Shown here in pieces: positions 8,911 through 17,808 of a stretch of DNA of 64,000 nt. This stretch comes from Sapientia aquatica (lineage in GTDB: Bacteria > Pseudomonadota > Gammaproteobacteria > Burkholderiales > Burkholderiaceae_D). The position numbers and the translations under genes are program-made. The stretch's first letter is position 1. Each line of letters starts with the position of its first letter. A model generated the notes under the pieces. It was not told where the DNA came from. It saw only the letters and a list, made by a program, of their open reading frames with translations, and did no database searches. Location: assembly GCF_004358105.1 (NCBI RefSeq), contig NZ_SMYL01000011.1:1-64000 (forward strand), in the 5' to 3' direction.

Positions 8911-10433
8911 CTACCCAACTCGTCTGGTTTAAACGCGATTTACGTGCCCACGATAATGCGGCGCTGATGAACGCGGCCAGATTGGGACCGGTGCTGTGTT
9001 TGTATATTATTGAACCGAGCTATTGGTGCAATTCCGATAGCTCGCAGCGTCAATTTAGCTTTTTGCGCGAATGTTTGCGCGATCTTTATTTGCACTTGCA
9101 GGCGCTCAATGCAAAGCTGTACTTGGTCACCGGTGAAGTGGTCGATGTATTGGAACGGCTGCACCATTTGCAACCGCTGGCAGCGCTGCATTCGCACATG
9201 GAGACTGGCAATGTGCTCACTTTTGAACGCGATAAAGCCGTAGCACGTTGGTGTGCAAAGCATCAAATTCACTGGCATGAATACCAACAACAAGGTGTGG
9301 TTCGACGCCTAGCCAGTCGCGATTCGTGGTCGCGGCGCTGGGAAGAATTTATGACGACTTCGCAATGCTTTGTCGATCAAATTAGCGCCCTTGAACTTCC
9401 TTGGCCAATCGAGAGCTGGCCCGACTGGCATGCTTGGAATCGACCAAGCGATCAACCGCCGCAACGTCAAACAGGCGGACGGACCGTCGCACTAGCAACA
9501 TTGCGCGATTTTTTAGATGAACGTTGCGCCACCTATCGAGGCGGGATTTCCTCGCCTTTATCGGCACCGTCGGCGTGTTCACGAATTTCGCCTTACTTGA
9601 GTTGGGGCTGTCTGAGCATGCGCGAAGTGGTGCAAGCGACCGCCGAAAAACTTAGCATGCTGCCGCCTGATTCCCGCGCTAGCAAAGGCTTGCAGGGATT
9701 TCTCAGTCGCCTGCATTGGCATTGCCATTTCATTCAAAAACTTGAGTCGGAACCCGAAATCGAATGGCGCAATATGCACCGTGGTTATGACGGTCTGCGC
9801 GAGCCGGATTGGAACGAGGCAAACTTCAAGGCACTCATCGAGGCGCGCACTGGCTGGCCGCTAGTTGATGCTTGCGTCGTAATGCTCAGAGAAACTGGCT
9901 GGCTTAATTTCCGCATGCGCGCCATGTTAGTGTCGGTCGCGGCCTATCCCTTGTGGCTGCACTGGAAGCCGTTTGGCGATTGGTTGGCAACGCAATTTGT
10001 CGATTACGAACCGGGCATCCATTGGAGCCAAATGCAGATGCAATCCGGCACCACCGGTATCAATACCACGCGGGTCTATAACCCAATCAAGCAAGCGCAA
10101 GATCACGATCCGCACGGACGCTTTGTACGGCGTTGGTTGCCGGTATTAAGAAAAGTGCCCGATAGCTGGTTGTTTGAACCGTGGAAAATGCCGCCCGATG
10201 TGCAAGCCCATTGCGGTGTAATCATTGGTAAAGATTGGCCTTTGCCACCGGTTGAGTTGGAATCGGCCACGCGCAATGCGAAAAATGTATTGCATGCGCG
10301 CCGTGCGCAACCGGAAGTCAAATCAGAAAAAAGCGCCATCGTCGAGCGTCACGGTTCGCGCTTACGACCGCAAACCAAAGCCAGAAAAGCAGTCGCGGCG
10401 CAGGATGTAAAACAGGGGAGTTTTGAATTTTGA
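8907..10433 (+). CDS. cryptochrome/photolyase family flavoprotein
   Basis: Likely a light-dependent DNA repair or light-sensing flavoprotein. The 508-residue product has the N-terminal antenna-binding alpha/beta domain (VWFKRDLRAHDN at the start) and a C-terminal FAD-binding helical domain with the photolyase signatures LSRLHWHCHF, TGWLNFRMRAMLVS and GTTGINTTRVYNP. The final 80 residues are a basic, low-complexity extension (KSEKSA, RPQTKARKA). I chose ATG 8907, which overlaps the preceding DUF2256 stop. Whether it repairs CPD, (6-4) or single-stranded lesions cannot be decided from motifs alone. Confidence 0.85.
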   Translation: MTTQLVWFKRDLRAHDNAALMNAARLGPVLCLYIIEPSYWCNSDSSQRQFSFLRECLRDLYLHLQALNAKLYLVTGEVVDVLERLHHLQPLAALHSHMETGNVLTFERDKAVARWCAKHQIHWHEYQQQGVVRRLASRDSWSRRWEEFMTTSQCFVDQISALELPWPIESWPDWHAWNRPSDQPPQRQTGGRTVALATLRDFLDERCATYRGGISSPLSAPSACSRISPYLSWGCLSMREVVQATAEKLSMLPPDSRASKGLQGFLSRLHWHCHFIQKLESEPEIEWRNMHRGYDGLREPDWNEANFKALIEARTGWPLVDACVVMLRETGWLNFRMRAMLVSVAAYPLWLHWKPFGDWLATQFVDYEPGIHWSQMQMQSGTTGINTTRVYNPIKQAQDHDPHGRFVRRWLPVLRKVPDSWLFEPWKMPPDVQAHCGVIIGKDWPLPPVELESATRNAKNVLHARRAQPEVKSEKSAIVERHGSRLRPQTKARKAVAAQDVKQGSFEF

Positions 10434-10449
10434 GTTTGAATTTGTTAGC

Positions 10450-10481
10450 CTACTCAATGCTTAGCAACAAGCATTGAGTAG
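10450..10481. terminator. bidirectional terminator-like hairpin between convergent genes
   Basis: A perfect 13-bp inverted repeat (CTACTCAATGCTT and its complement) with a 6-nt loop lies between the convergent photolyase and M61 peptidase stops. There is no long T tract on either side, so termination strength is uncertain. Confidence 0.6.
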
Positions 10482-10507
10482 ATCAGTTTGAAGCGGGTAT
10501 TTGGTAG

Positions 10508-12334
10508 TTATTTAGCAGCGCTAGGGCGAGTTAAAGTCGATTTTTTAACGGACCTAGTTTTAGCTTTGGACTCAACATCGGTCAACTTCAAACTCCACGC
10601 CGGTACATCGTCGGATTGTAATTTCACCTTAAACTGCTTTAGCTCATCGCGTCTAAATGCATGCACTGCGACGGTCGCGCCGACTTTATAGCGTCCCAAC
10701 AAGCGCCCCAAATCATTGCCCGCATCGGCGGCGGTTACGCGCAAATCATCTAGCGCGACTAAGGTATCACCGGCTGATAAACCCGCGACATGCGCTGCTT
10801 TACCATGAAAAACTTGCGCTAATTTGCAGTCGTTACCCTCGCGTCCAAGTCGAGCGCCAATACTTGGCTTGCTGGCATTGCGCGTATCTTCTAACGTCAC
10901 GCCAAAGTCGGCATATAACTCGTCCAACGGTAAATCCGCCGTGCCACGCACATAACGGTCAAAGAATGATTTCATCTTGATCCCCGCCACTTGCTCGACC
11001 AATGCTTCGATAGCGGATTCGGTAACGCCTTGCTGCTTGCCCGCCAGTGCCAATTGGTAGAAATCACGTCCATAGCTTTGCCACAAACTACGCATGACAT
11101 CGTCCAGCGATTTCTTACCAGCGGTAGCGCGGCGGATGGTTAAATCCAAGGCTAGGGCGAGCAAGGAACCTTTGGTGTAATAGCTAACAATCGCGTTGGG
11201 CGAGTTCTCATCTTGTCGATAGTATTTGGTCCAGGCATCGAAGCTGGAATCAGCCAAACTTTGCTTGGTGCGCCCTGCTCCGCGCAACACTCCGTTAATG
11301 ACTTTACTGACTAAACTCAAATAGTGCGGCTCATCGATAATGCTGGTGCGCGCCAAAAATAAATCATCGTAATAACTTGTGAAGCCTTCAAACAGCCACA
11401 GCAGCGGGGTGTAATTTTCTTGTTGTAAATCGTAGTTGGCAAACGGTGCGGGCTTGATGCGCTTCACATTCCAAGTATGGAAATATTCGTGGCTACATAA
11501 TCCTAAAAAGCCGATGTACGCTTCGCTCGCTTGAGCATTGCCTTTGACTGGCAAATCGTTGCGGTTGCAAATTAATGCGGTCGATGCGCGGTGCTCTAAG
11601 CCACCGTAACCATCGCCCACCGCCATCGTCATAAACACATATCTATCCATCGGCGCGCGTTTGGTTTTCGGCTCAAAAAAAGCAATCTGTGCCGAACAGA
11701 TTTTCTCCAAGTCGGCTGCAATACGGATCAAATCCAAATTGGGAACCTGACCAGTCACGACAAAATCATGCGGCACGCCATGTGCTTTGAAACTAATAAG
11801 TTGGAATTCACCCATCTCAACCGGATGATCGATCAACGCATCGTAGTTCTCCGCCGCGTAAGTTCCAAAGCCATACAACCTGGCCTTTAATGGCGGCAAG
11901 GAAGTTGCGATCCGCCATTGCTTACACGCCGGATCGGCGGGGCGTTGAATATCGACCACATGACGCGCCATCTCTTGCCCAACCACGCGCAGAAAAACGC
12001 TGGTGCCGTTATAGAAACCATGCGTTTGATCCAAATGTGCGGTGCGTACCGATAAATCCCACGCATAAACTTCGTACTCCAACGTCAACGCGCCAGCGAT
12101 TGGTGGCGCTTGCCAACTGTGTTTATCGATTTTAGTGAGTGCGACTTTTTTGCCGTTGCTAGTGGCTTTAATCTGAACAATATTTTTGGCAAATTCACGC
12201 ACCATGTAACTACCTGGAATCCACGCCGGCAGGACAAAAAGTTGGCCTTCTGGATTAGGTTCAGCCACGGTCAGCGTTACTTGAAACAAGTGAGCGGCCA
12301 AATCTTTGGGAACAATGGTGTAGTGAATAGTCAT
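10508..12334 (-). CDS. M61 family metallopeptidase with PDZ domain (glycyl aminopeptidase-like)
   Basis: A zinc peptidase of family M61. The 608-residue protein has an N-terminal beta domain (PAWIPGSYMVREF at 36-48), the gluzincin motif HEYFH (282-286) followed by TWNVKRIKP, the third zinc ligand in LFEGFTSYYDD (E316), and a C-terminal PDZ-like domain (about 490-580, containing AGLSAGDTLVALDD). No signal peptide is evident, so a cytoplasmic site is likely. It is 32 bp downstream of the DUF3429 gene on the same strand. Physiological substrates are unknown. Confidence 0.9.
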   Translation of the reverse strand: MTIHYTIVPKDLAAHLFQVTLTVAEPNPEGQLFVLPAWIPGSYMVREFAKNIVQIKATSNGKKVALTKIDKHSWQAPPIAGALTLEYEVYAWDLSVRTAHLDQTHGFYNGTSVFLRVVGQEMARHVVDIQRPADPACKQWRIATSLPPLKARLYGFGTYAAENYDALIDHPVEMGEFQLISFKAHGVPHDFVVTGQVPNLDLIRIAADLEKICSAQIAFFEPKTKRAPMDRYVFMTMAVGDGYGGLEHRASTALICNRNDLPVKGNAQASEAYIGFLGLCSHEYFHTWNVKRIKPAPFANYDLQQENYTPLLWLFEGFTSYYDDLFLARTSIIDEPHYLSLVSKVINGVLRGAGRTKQSLADSSFDAWTKYYRQDENSPNAIVSYYTKGSLLALALDLTIRRATAGKKSLDDVMRSLWQSYGRDFYQLALAGKQQGVTESAIEALVEQVAGIKMKSFFDRYVRGTADLPLDELYADFGVTLEDTRNASKPSIGARLGREGNDCKLAQVFHGKAAHVAGLSAGDTLVALDDLRVTAADAGNDLGRLLGRYKVGATVAVHAFRRDELKQFKVKLQSDDVPAWSLKLTDVESKAKTRSVKKSTLTRPSAAK

Positions 12335-12366
12335 GATTTAGCGATTAAAAATTTCGATACAAAATA

Positions 12367-12825
12367 TTAGAGACGGACATTAACAGCCAACACCGTTAGC
12401 GCTAAAGCGAGCACCACGGTTATGGTTAAGTGGCGGCGTAAAACCAGAAACCAATCCGGCATTTGGTAAGTCACATAAAGCCGTTTATCAACCTGATAGG
12501 ACAAAATAAATCCAAAGATCAGCACAAAAAAGCCAAACCCAAAATTGACTTTCGAGGCCCATGCAATCACGCTCGGAACAATGCCCCAAAACAGAGCGCG
12601 TTTAATTTGAACCGACGTTAATTCAGGCGAAGTGAGTGCCACTCCCCAATGTATCCCACCCAAAAAAGACAAGATCGCGATTCCATACGCACTCTGCGCG
12701 TACACGAAACCTTCCAACCATTCGGGATGCGCTATCCAACATGCTAGAGTTAAAAAAACGAACGGGACTAAACCAAAAAAGCCCAGTTGATGCGCCAAGC
12801 GTTTGCTCAGGAAATGATGGTTCAT
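12367..12825 (-). CDS. DUF3429 family integral membrane protein
   Basis: A 152-residue hydrophobic protein with about four to five membrane segments. Family-like features are LGFFGLVPFVFL at the start, the ILSFLGGIHWG motif near residue 55, an internal YQVDKRL and a C-terminal LRRHLTITVVLAL helix. Function unknown. It lies 49 bp downstream of a MobA-like nucleotidyltransferase gene, with the M61 peptidase following; there is no evidence that the three work together. Confidence 0.85.
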   Translation of the reverse strand: MNHHFLSKRLAHQLGFFGLVPFVFLTLACWIAHPEWLEGFVYAQSAYGIAILSFLGGIHWGVALTSPELTSVQIKRALFWGIVPSVIAWASKVNFGFGFFVLIFGFILSYQVDKRLYVTYQMPDWFLVLRRHLTITVVLALALTVLAVNVRL

Positions 12826-12874
12826 AGAATGAATATAGTTGATGAAATTAAGGAAAAATTTAGCGACTTAGCAC

Positions 12875-13477
12875 TCAGGAAGTTACCGGCAAATCCGACG
12901 CATAATCAATATCCCGAAGAATGCCCGGATCGTTGACCGTCACACGACAAACCGGAAACTGGCGCACCAATTCACGCGCACCGACATCTCCCGACAACGA
13001 CGACAGCGCGGCAAAATGCTTGCTTGAAAATCCCACTGGATGCCCGGCCTGCTGCTCAAAACTAGGTTGAACAATATCGGCTCCCTGCTGCAGTTCGTTC
13101 AACACGGTTTGAATGGTGCTGGTTTCAATATAGGGCATATCGGCCAATCCGACCAAGACAGAATCGATGCGGCTTGCGCCCAAATCAGAATGTTTTATTT
13201 TTTGCATCACAAACGACAACGACGCGCCCATGCCTTGTTGCGCTTGCTCGAACAAATGCACTTCGCAGCCAGCTTGGCGCAATTGCTGTGCCAATTTCTC
13301 CGATCTAACGACCGCGACAACGTTGCTTAAAACTCGCAATAAATTCGTCGCAGATTGAACCGCTACCGAAACGCCAGACGGCAGAGGCTGCATTAGTTTA
13401 CTCGCCACACCGGTTGGATCGAAGCGCTGGCCTGCGCCAGCGGCAAGCAAAATTCCAACCGTCTTGTGTGGTTGCAT
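12875..13477 (-). CDS. MobA/MocA-like nucleotidyltransferase
   Basis: A 200-residue GT-A-fold nucleotidyltransferase. The N-terminal nucleotide-binding loop reads GILLAAGAGQRFDPTG, followed by SKLMQPLPSG, and the metal-binding region VGLADMPYI near residue 115 corresponds to the GDMP signature of MobA and MocA. Such proteins add CMP or GMP to molybdopterin. No xanthine dehydrogenase or other molybdoenzyme gene is adjacent, so cofactor use is only inferred from the family. It is 23 bp downstream of dsbC. Confidence 0.8.
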   Translation of the reverse strand: MQPHKTVGILLAAGAGQRFDPTGVASKLMQPLPSGVSVAVQSATNLLRVLSNVVAVVRSEKLAQQLRQAGCEVHLFEQAQQGMGASLSFVMQKIKHSDLGASRIDSVLVGLADMPYIETSTIQTVLNELQQGADIVQPSFEQQAGHPVGFSSKHFAALSSLSGDVGARELVRQFPVCRVTVNDPGILRDIDYASDLPVTS

Positions 13478-13500
13478 GATTAGCTGCTGATTAATAAAAT

Positions 13501-14247
13501 TTAAGGAGTGATCTTTAACTTTTCTTCGATGGCTGCCGCGTTAATAAAACCTGGCACGCGCGAGCCATCTTCAAAGAAAATCGCTGGTGTACCATTAATC
13601 CGCAATTTGTTCCCCAACGCTAAGATTTTTTGATGTGGCGTAGAGGTGCAACTTTCCGGCGCAGCAGGCGCATCTTTCCCGTCTGTCATCCAATCATTCC
13701 ACGCCTGAGCAGGGTCATCTGAGCACCAGATATTTTTCGATTTAACAGCCGAATCGTCCGACAAAATATCGTACATAAACGTGTAGATGGTAATGTTATC
13801 GACATTTTTTAATTCTTTGCGCAGACGTTTGCAGTAGCCGCAGTTAGGATCTTCAAACACCGCGATAACGCGCTTACCATCGCCCTTTACTTGTTTTAAC
13901 GCGAGGTCTAAAGGCAGATCGGCGATTTTGATTTTATTCAAATTATCAATCTTGGCTTTGGTCAGGTTTTTATGCGTTTTTAAATCCATCACATCGCCAA
14001 CGAATAAATAATTAGCTTTCTCATCGGTGTAATAAATCTCGCCACCCAAGGTGACTTCATATAAGCCAGCGTAGGGAGATTTAGTGACGGAGTCGACCTT
14101 GACGTTGTCACCCAATTTAGGCTCAACCAATTTTTTGACATTGGCGGATTGATCCGTTTGTGCACAAGCAGTGGTCAAAAACAGACTCAACGCCACGCTA
14201 CCAATTAACAACCCGGATTGCTTCATTTTGCTCATAAATACTTTCAT
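13501..14247 (-). CDS. dsbC: DsbC family thiol:disulfide isomerase
   Basis: A periplasmic protein that shuffles wrong disulfides. The 248-residue precursor has a signal peptide with a cleavage-like site after A-C-A (about residue 29), an N-terminal dimerisation domain (35-100), and a thioredoxin domain with active site CGYC (136-139), a second cysteine pair and the cis-proline loop NGTPAIFF. The start could also be an in-frame ATG 12 or 21 bp downstream. It lies 11 bp after a UbiH-family gene and is probably cotranscribed with it. Its partner DsbD is not in the window. Confidence 0.92.
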   Translation of the reverse strand: MKVFMSKMKQSGLLIGSVALSLFLTTACAQTDQSANVKKLVEPKLGDNVKVDSVTKSPYAGLYEVTLGGEIYYTDEKANYLFVGDVMDLKTHKNLTKAKIDNLNKIKIADLPLDLALKQVKGDGKRVIAVFEDPNCGYCKRLRKELKNVDNITIYTFMYDILSDDSAVKSKNIWCSDDPAQAWNDWMTDGKDAPAAPESCTSTPHQKILALGNKLRINGTPAIFFEDGSRVPGFINAAAIEEKLKITP

Positions 14248-14258
14248 TAATTTAAACT

Positions 14259-15431
14259 CTACTTTCCCATTGCTTGCTGCATGAATTGCTTTTTCAAAAA
14301 CGGCAATTTATCGACCAAAGACATACCCAACTTTCGTGCCATCTGCACTGGCGTGAAGCTCGAGGCGAATAAGCGCGCCAATCCATCGGTCGCCAGTTGC
14401 ATCATCAGCACATCTTCTTTGCGTTCCCTAGCGTAGCGGGCCAAAACTCTGGCATCCGCGCAACTGCGCCACTGCTCGCGCTCGGTCACTATCTTTAACA
14501 GCGCGACCACATCGCCGAAGCCCAAATTCATTCCATGTCCAGCAAGTGGATGGACAACGTGCGCAGCATCGCCAACCAAGGCTAAACGTGGGCCGACTAT
14601 CGCGTGCGGAGCAATAAAATTCAACGGGAAAGCTTGGGCGCGGAACGGCGACAACGGAGTTAACTGACCAAGAACTGCATCGCTATAGTGCGCTAAACGC
14701 TGCGCTAATTGATCCACCGATTCCGATAATAAGGTATCCGCCAAGGCGTTCGGCGCAGACCAAACCAAAGAGACTTGCTGATCAGGCAGCGGCAACAAGG
14801 CAATAATACCGTCCTCACCCACAAACCACTGATGCGCGATGCCGTGATGCGGCTTGGCGCAACTAAAATTGGCCACAACGCCCCGCTGTCCATAGGAGCG
14901 GTAATCCAATCCGATTTGCGCCTGACTGCGCACCCACGATTGCGCGCCATCAGCACCGACCCACAACTCGGCTTGCAAGGTGGTTCCATTATCCAAAGTG
15001 AGTTCATCGAAGACGGCTGACATTTTCTCGGCCTTGCCCACCACCACCTCAATATTCTGAGCAAAGCGCAGCGCGGCATCTAGCGCTTGATTGAGATTTT
15101 GATCTTCAACAATCCACGCTAATTCATTTTGATGGGCGGAGTACGCATCCATGCTCAACGCAGCACCGTCAGCGTCAAACACGTGCATGGCTTCAATCGG
15201 AGCGATGCGCTGTAAATCCATCGCATCCCACACTTTTAATTTAGTCAGCAGATTTTTTGCCGTGTGGTTTAACGCAAATACGCGCGCATCCCAATCGTTC
15301 GCCATGGAGCGCGTTTGAGCGGAGACCTGATTTGGCGCTAACAAGACAACTTGATAACCCGCTTGCGCAAAGCCCAGCGCTGTGGCTTTACCAACAGCCC
15401 CATTTCCAATCACCCCTATCTGACAACGCAT
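14259..15431 (-). CDS. UbiH/UbiF/Coq6-family FAD-dependent hydroxylase
   Basis: A flavin monooxygenase that hydroxylates the ring of ubiquinone precursors. The 390-residue protein has the FAD Rossmann loop GVIGNGAVGKATALG (6-20), the VGADGAQSWVR motif near residue 160, and LVGDAAHVVHPLAGHGMNLG near 285, which are the three hallmarks of the family. Which ring position it modifies (UbiH, UbiI, UbiF or UbiM type) is not clear. It heads the operon with dsbC. Confidence 0.88.
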   Translation of the reverse strand: MRCQIGVIGNGAVGKATALGFAQAGYQVVLLAPNQVSAQTRSMANDWDARVFALNHTAKNLLTKLKVWDAMDLQRIAPIEAMHVFDADGAALSMDAYSAHQNELAWIVEDQNLNQALDAALRFAQNIEVVVGKAEKMSAVFDELTLDNGTTLQAELWVGADGAQSWVRSQAQIGLDYRSYGQRGVVANFSCAKPHHGIAHQWFVGEDGIIALLPLPDQQVSLVWSAPNALADTLLSESVDQLAQRLAHYSDAVLGQLTPLSPFRAQAFPLNFIAPHAIVGPRLALVGDAAHVVHPLAGHGMNLGFGDVVALLKIVTEREQWRSCADARVLARYARERKEDVLMMQLATDGLARLFASSFTPVQMARKLGMSLVDKLPFLKKQFMQQAMGK

Positions 15432-15524
15432 AATTGACCGCCCAAAATAACAATTTAAGCATTATAGCGACTATGGAAAATTGCGCTCAGCCAAACATTC
15501 TTGGAATTAAATATAAAATGGGAC

Positions 15525-15553
15525 TTCCATTTCCAAATTAACCCGTCTATAAT
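15525..15553 (+). promoter_or_regulatory. promoter of tRNA-Phe
   Basis: A perfect -10 TATAAT (15548-15553) lies 9 bp before the tRNA, with a weak -35 TTCCAT (15525-15530) at a 17-bp spacing. Confidence 0.6.
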
Positions 15554-15562
15554 GTCGGTCTT

Positions 15563-15638
15563 GGCCTGGTAGCTCAGTCGGTAGAGCAGAGGATTGAAAA
15601 TCCTTGTGTCGGTGGTTCGATTCCGCCCCGGGCCACCA
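15563..15638 (+). tRNA. tRNA-Phe (anticodon GAA)
   Basis: A 76-nt gene with encoded CCA. The acceptor stem GGCCTGG/CCGGGCC has one U-G pair, and the D-arm is AGCTCAGTCGGTAGAGC. The anticodon arm loop TTGAAAA gives GAA, and the T-loop is GGTTCGATTCC. It closely resembles the E. coli tRNA-Phe layout. Confidence 0.98.
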
Positions 15639-15655
15639 AGAATAGCTGTAAAAAC

Positions 15656-15691
15656 AATGGGTTACAAGTTCAATCTTGTGATCCATTTTTT
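15656..15691 (+). terminator. Rho-independent terminator of tRNA-Phe
   Basis: A 13-bp stem with two G-U pairs (AATGGGTTACAAG with CTTGTGATCCATT) and a 6-nt loop is followed by a T tract (15686-15691). Its core resembles the hairpin found after the fatty-acid transporter at 17478. Confidence 0.85.
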
Positions 15692-15974
15692 ATTTCAGGC
15701 GCCCAATCGCGGCACGCTGGCACGCGTAAAGAGGCCGCTTGCAGGACAGAATCACCTTCTTTACAACAAATCTCCCTTACTCGTAATAAAACGCGCCTGC
15801 GTTAAATTCAGACTATTGAGCGAAATTGATTATCTCGCCCACTCTACCAAACAGGCTCAGCAACTTCCTCGACCTGACCAAGAGCCGCACATAACTTGCC
15901 GTCCCGCAATATCGACAGCAAACTCACTCGTTAGCGATTACTATATCTCCTAGAAAAATTAACCAAGGAGACCT
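15692..15974. other. non-coding stretch upstream of the fatty-acid transporter gene
   Basis: About 280 bp between the tRNA-Phe terminator and the transporter start. I see no convincing gene. The only clear signal is a strong AAGGAGA ribosome-binding site just before 15975; no confident promoter hexamers were found. Confidence 0.4.
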
Positions 15975-17393
15975 ATGAATAATTCCATCGAAAACAGTTT
16001 TTTTGCACGCTTCGCGATTCGCTGCGCCAACTGGGCCGAACGCTGGTTCCCTGATTCTTGGGTGTTCGCGGTCGTTGCAGTAATCGTCGTCGCAATCGCC
16101 ACGCTATTCATTGGTGCAGCGCCGGCAGATGCGGCGATGGCATTTGGGAATGGCTTTTGGACCTTGATTCCGTTCACCATGCAAATGGCGTTTGTCGTAA
16201 TTAGTGGCTATGTTGTTGCCAGCTCCCCGCCAGCCACCAAATTAATTGAAAAAATTGCTCGGATTCCTTCAAATGGCCGTTCGGCCGTCTGCTGGGTCGC
16301 TGCGATTTCGATGACGGCATCATTGCTCAATTGGGGCTTATCGCTAGTTTTTGGCGGTTTGCTCGTTAGGGCCTTGGCGCGTCGTACTGATTTAAAAATG
16401 GATTACCGCGCAGCGGGTGCGGCGGCGTATTTAGGTTTAGGCGCCGTTTGGGCGCTCGGCTTATCTTCCTCTGCTGCGCAATTACAAGCCAATCCAGCTA
16501 GCCTGCCTCCAGCGATTTTGGCGATTACCGGTGTCATTCCATTCACACAAACAATTTTCCTTTGGCAGTCCGGCGTATTGCTCGCCGCCTTATTTGTTGT
16601 GTCGCTTATCGTTGCCTATGTTTCCGCGCCTGGCCCACAATCCGCGCGTGATGCGGCGCCTTGCGGCGTGGACGTGTCACCGTCAACCGAGAAGCCTTCG
16701 GTTCAAACTCGCCCGGGTGAATGGTTGGAATACAGCCCTGTGCTAATCGTGCTGCTAAGCTTGCTTGCGGCGGGTTGGCTGTTTAACGAATTCTCGACTA
16801 AACCTTTTATCACCGCGATTTCTGGCCTCAATACATACAATTTTTTATTTTTAATGGCAGGCGCATTGTTGCAATGGCGTCCGCGTAATTTTCTTGATGC
16901 GGTCGCCAAAGCGGTTCCAACTACGACTGGCGTCTTGATTCAATTTCCCCTATATGGCTCCATCGCCGCCTTGCTGACTCAAGTTAAAGGCGCAGGCGCA
17001 CACCCGCTGTCGCATTACATCTCCGATTTCTTTGTGCGCATTGCGTCACACGATACTTATGCCGTTTTAATGGGCATTTATTCGGCGGTGCTGGGATTCT
17101 TTATTCCATCAGGCGGCGGAAAATGGATTATCGAAGCACCTTACGTGATGCAAGTGGCCAACGATTTGCACTATCACCTTGGCTGGGCGGTACAAATCTA
17201 CAATGCGGCGGAAGCATTGCCGAATTTGATCAACCCGTTTTACATGTTGCCGCTACTGGGAATTTTAGGAATCAAAGCGCGTGTGTTGATTGGGTTTTCG
17301 TTCGTGCAATTGCTAGTCCATGCGCCACTGGTATTATTTTTATTGTGGCTTCTGGGAAGCACACTGACTTATCTTCCGCCTGTTCCTCATTAA
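15975..17393 (+). CDS. atoE: short-chain fatty acid transporter (AtoE/TIGR00366 family)
   Basis: An inner-membrane permease with about 11 hydrophobic segments, 472 residues, the usual AtoE size. The family's N-terminal amphipathic start (RCANWAERWFPDSWVFA) and the C-terminal conserved SGGGKWIIEAPYVMQ, then AEALPNLINPFYMLPLLGILG, are visible. AtoE proteins are thought to import short-chain acids such as acetoacetate or butyrate. It has a very good ribosome-binding site, stands alone between two tRNA genes and has hairpin terminators on both sides. The acetoacetate CoA-transferase genes (atoDA) usually found next to atoE are absent here. Confidence 0.88.
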   Translation: MNNSIENSFFARFAIRCANWAERWFPDSWVFAVVAVIVVAIATLFIGAAPADAAMAFGNGFWTLIPFTMQMAFVVISGYVVASSPPATKLIEKIARIPSNGRSAVCWVAAISMTASLLNWGLSLVFGGLLVRALARRTDLKMDYRAAGAAAYLGLGAVWALGLSSSAAQLQANPASLPPAILAITGVIPFTQTIFLWQSGVLLAALFVVSLIVAYVSAPGPQSARDAAPCGVDVSPSTEKPSVQTRPGEWLEYSPVLIVLLSLLAAGWLFNEFSTKPFITAISGLNTYNFLFLMAGALLQWRPRNFLDAVAKAVPTTTGVLIQFPLYGSIAALLTQVKGAGAHPLSHYISDFFVRIASHDTYAVLMGIYSAVLGFFIPSGGGKWIIEAPYVMQVANDLHYHLGWAVQIYNAAEALPNLINPFYMLPLLGILGIKARVLIGFSFVQLLVHAPLVLFLLWLLGSTLTYLPPVPH

Positions 17394-17474
17394 CGTTTGG
17401 GATTGAGCGATTTGTTTTCAAAACGGAGCAGATCACCCTAATTAAATCTCAACGTGCTTTTGGTCGATGCAAAT

Positions 17475-17515
17475 AAAAAGGTTACAAGCTTTGGCTTGTA
17501 GCCTTTTTTATTTTT
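17475..17515 (+). terminator. Rho-independent terminator of atoE
   Basis: A 12-bp stem AAGGTTACAAGC/GCTTGTAGCCTT with loop TTTG, followed by TTTTTTATTTTTTT. Confidence 0.9.
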
Positions 17516-17666
17516 TTAGGAAGGGATATGATTTTGGCAGATTTTTTGCGAACGAAAATTCAGTTCGCCGCTTGGATTTCAAACTATCCACATTGAGGCT
17601 CCGGGCAATCCGCTGGCAATGAAAGCCCAGCAAGATTCACCTCCATCATCAAGTTGTGCTCACACA
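17516..17666. other. orphan spacer with a short frame behind a good ribosome-binding site
   Basis: An AGGAAGG-like site precedes ATG 17528, which opens only 22 codons before TGA at about 17597. A second frame continues past the stop without an obvious start. No family is recognised. It may be a gene remnant or chance; nothing else is visible between the atoE terminator and the tRNA-Thr terminator. Confidence 0.25.
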
Positions 17667-17668
17667 AT

Positions 17669-17703
17669 GAAAAAGGCCCAACATCGAAATGCTGGGCCTT
17701 TAA
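17669..17703 (-). terminator. terminator of tRNA-Thr
   Basis: On the minus strand AAAGGCCCAGCAT pairs with ATGTTGGGCCTTT (one mismatch, short loop) and is followed by TTTTT. It lies just after the tRNA-Thr 3' end. Confidence 0.8.
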
Positions 17704-17708
17704 AATTC

Positions 17709-17784
17709 TGGTGCCGACTGCAGGACTTGAACCCGCCACCCCCTGATTACAAGTCAGGTGCTCTACCAGATGAGCTAAGTCGGC
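17709..17784 (-). tRNA. tRNA-Thr (anticodon UGU)
   Basis: A 76-nt gene on the minus strand with encoded CCA. The acceptor stem is GCCGACT/AGTCGGC, the D-arm TAGCTCATCTGGTAGAGC, the anticodon loop CTTGTAA (TGT) in a CCTGA/TCAGG stem, and the T-arm contains GGTTCAAGTCC. It lies 24 bp after sspB on the same strand, so cotranscription and processing are possible. Confidence 0.96.
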
Positions 17785-17808
17785 AAACTTGAAGAACGAA
17801 ATTATATA

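Noticed and set aside
15594-15953. 119-codon plus-strand frame covering the end of tRNA-Phe and its terminator
   Set aside because: It starts within the tRNA and reads through the terminator hairpin; not a credible gene.
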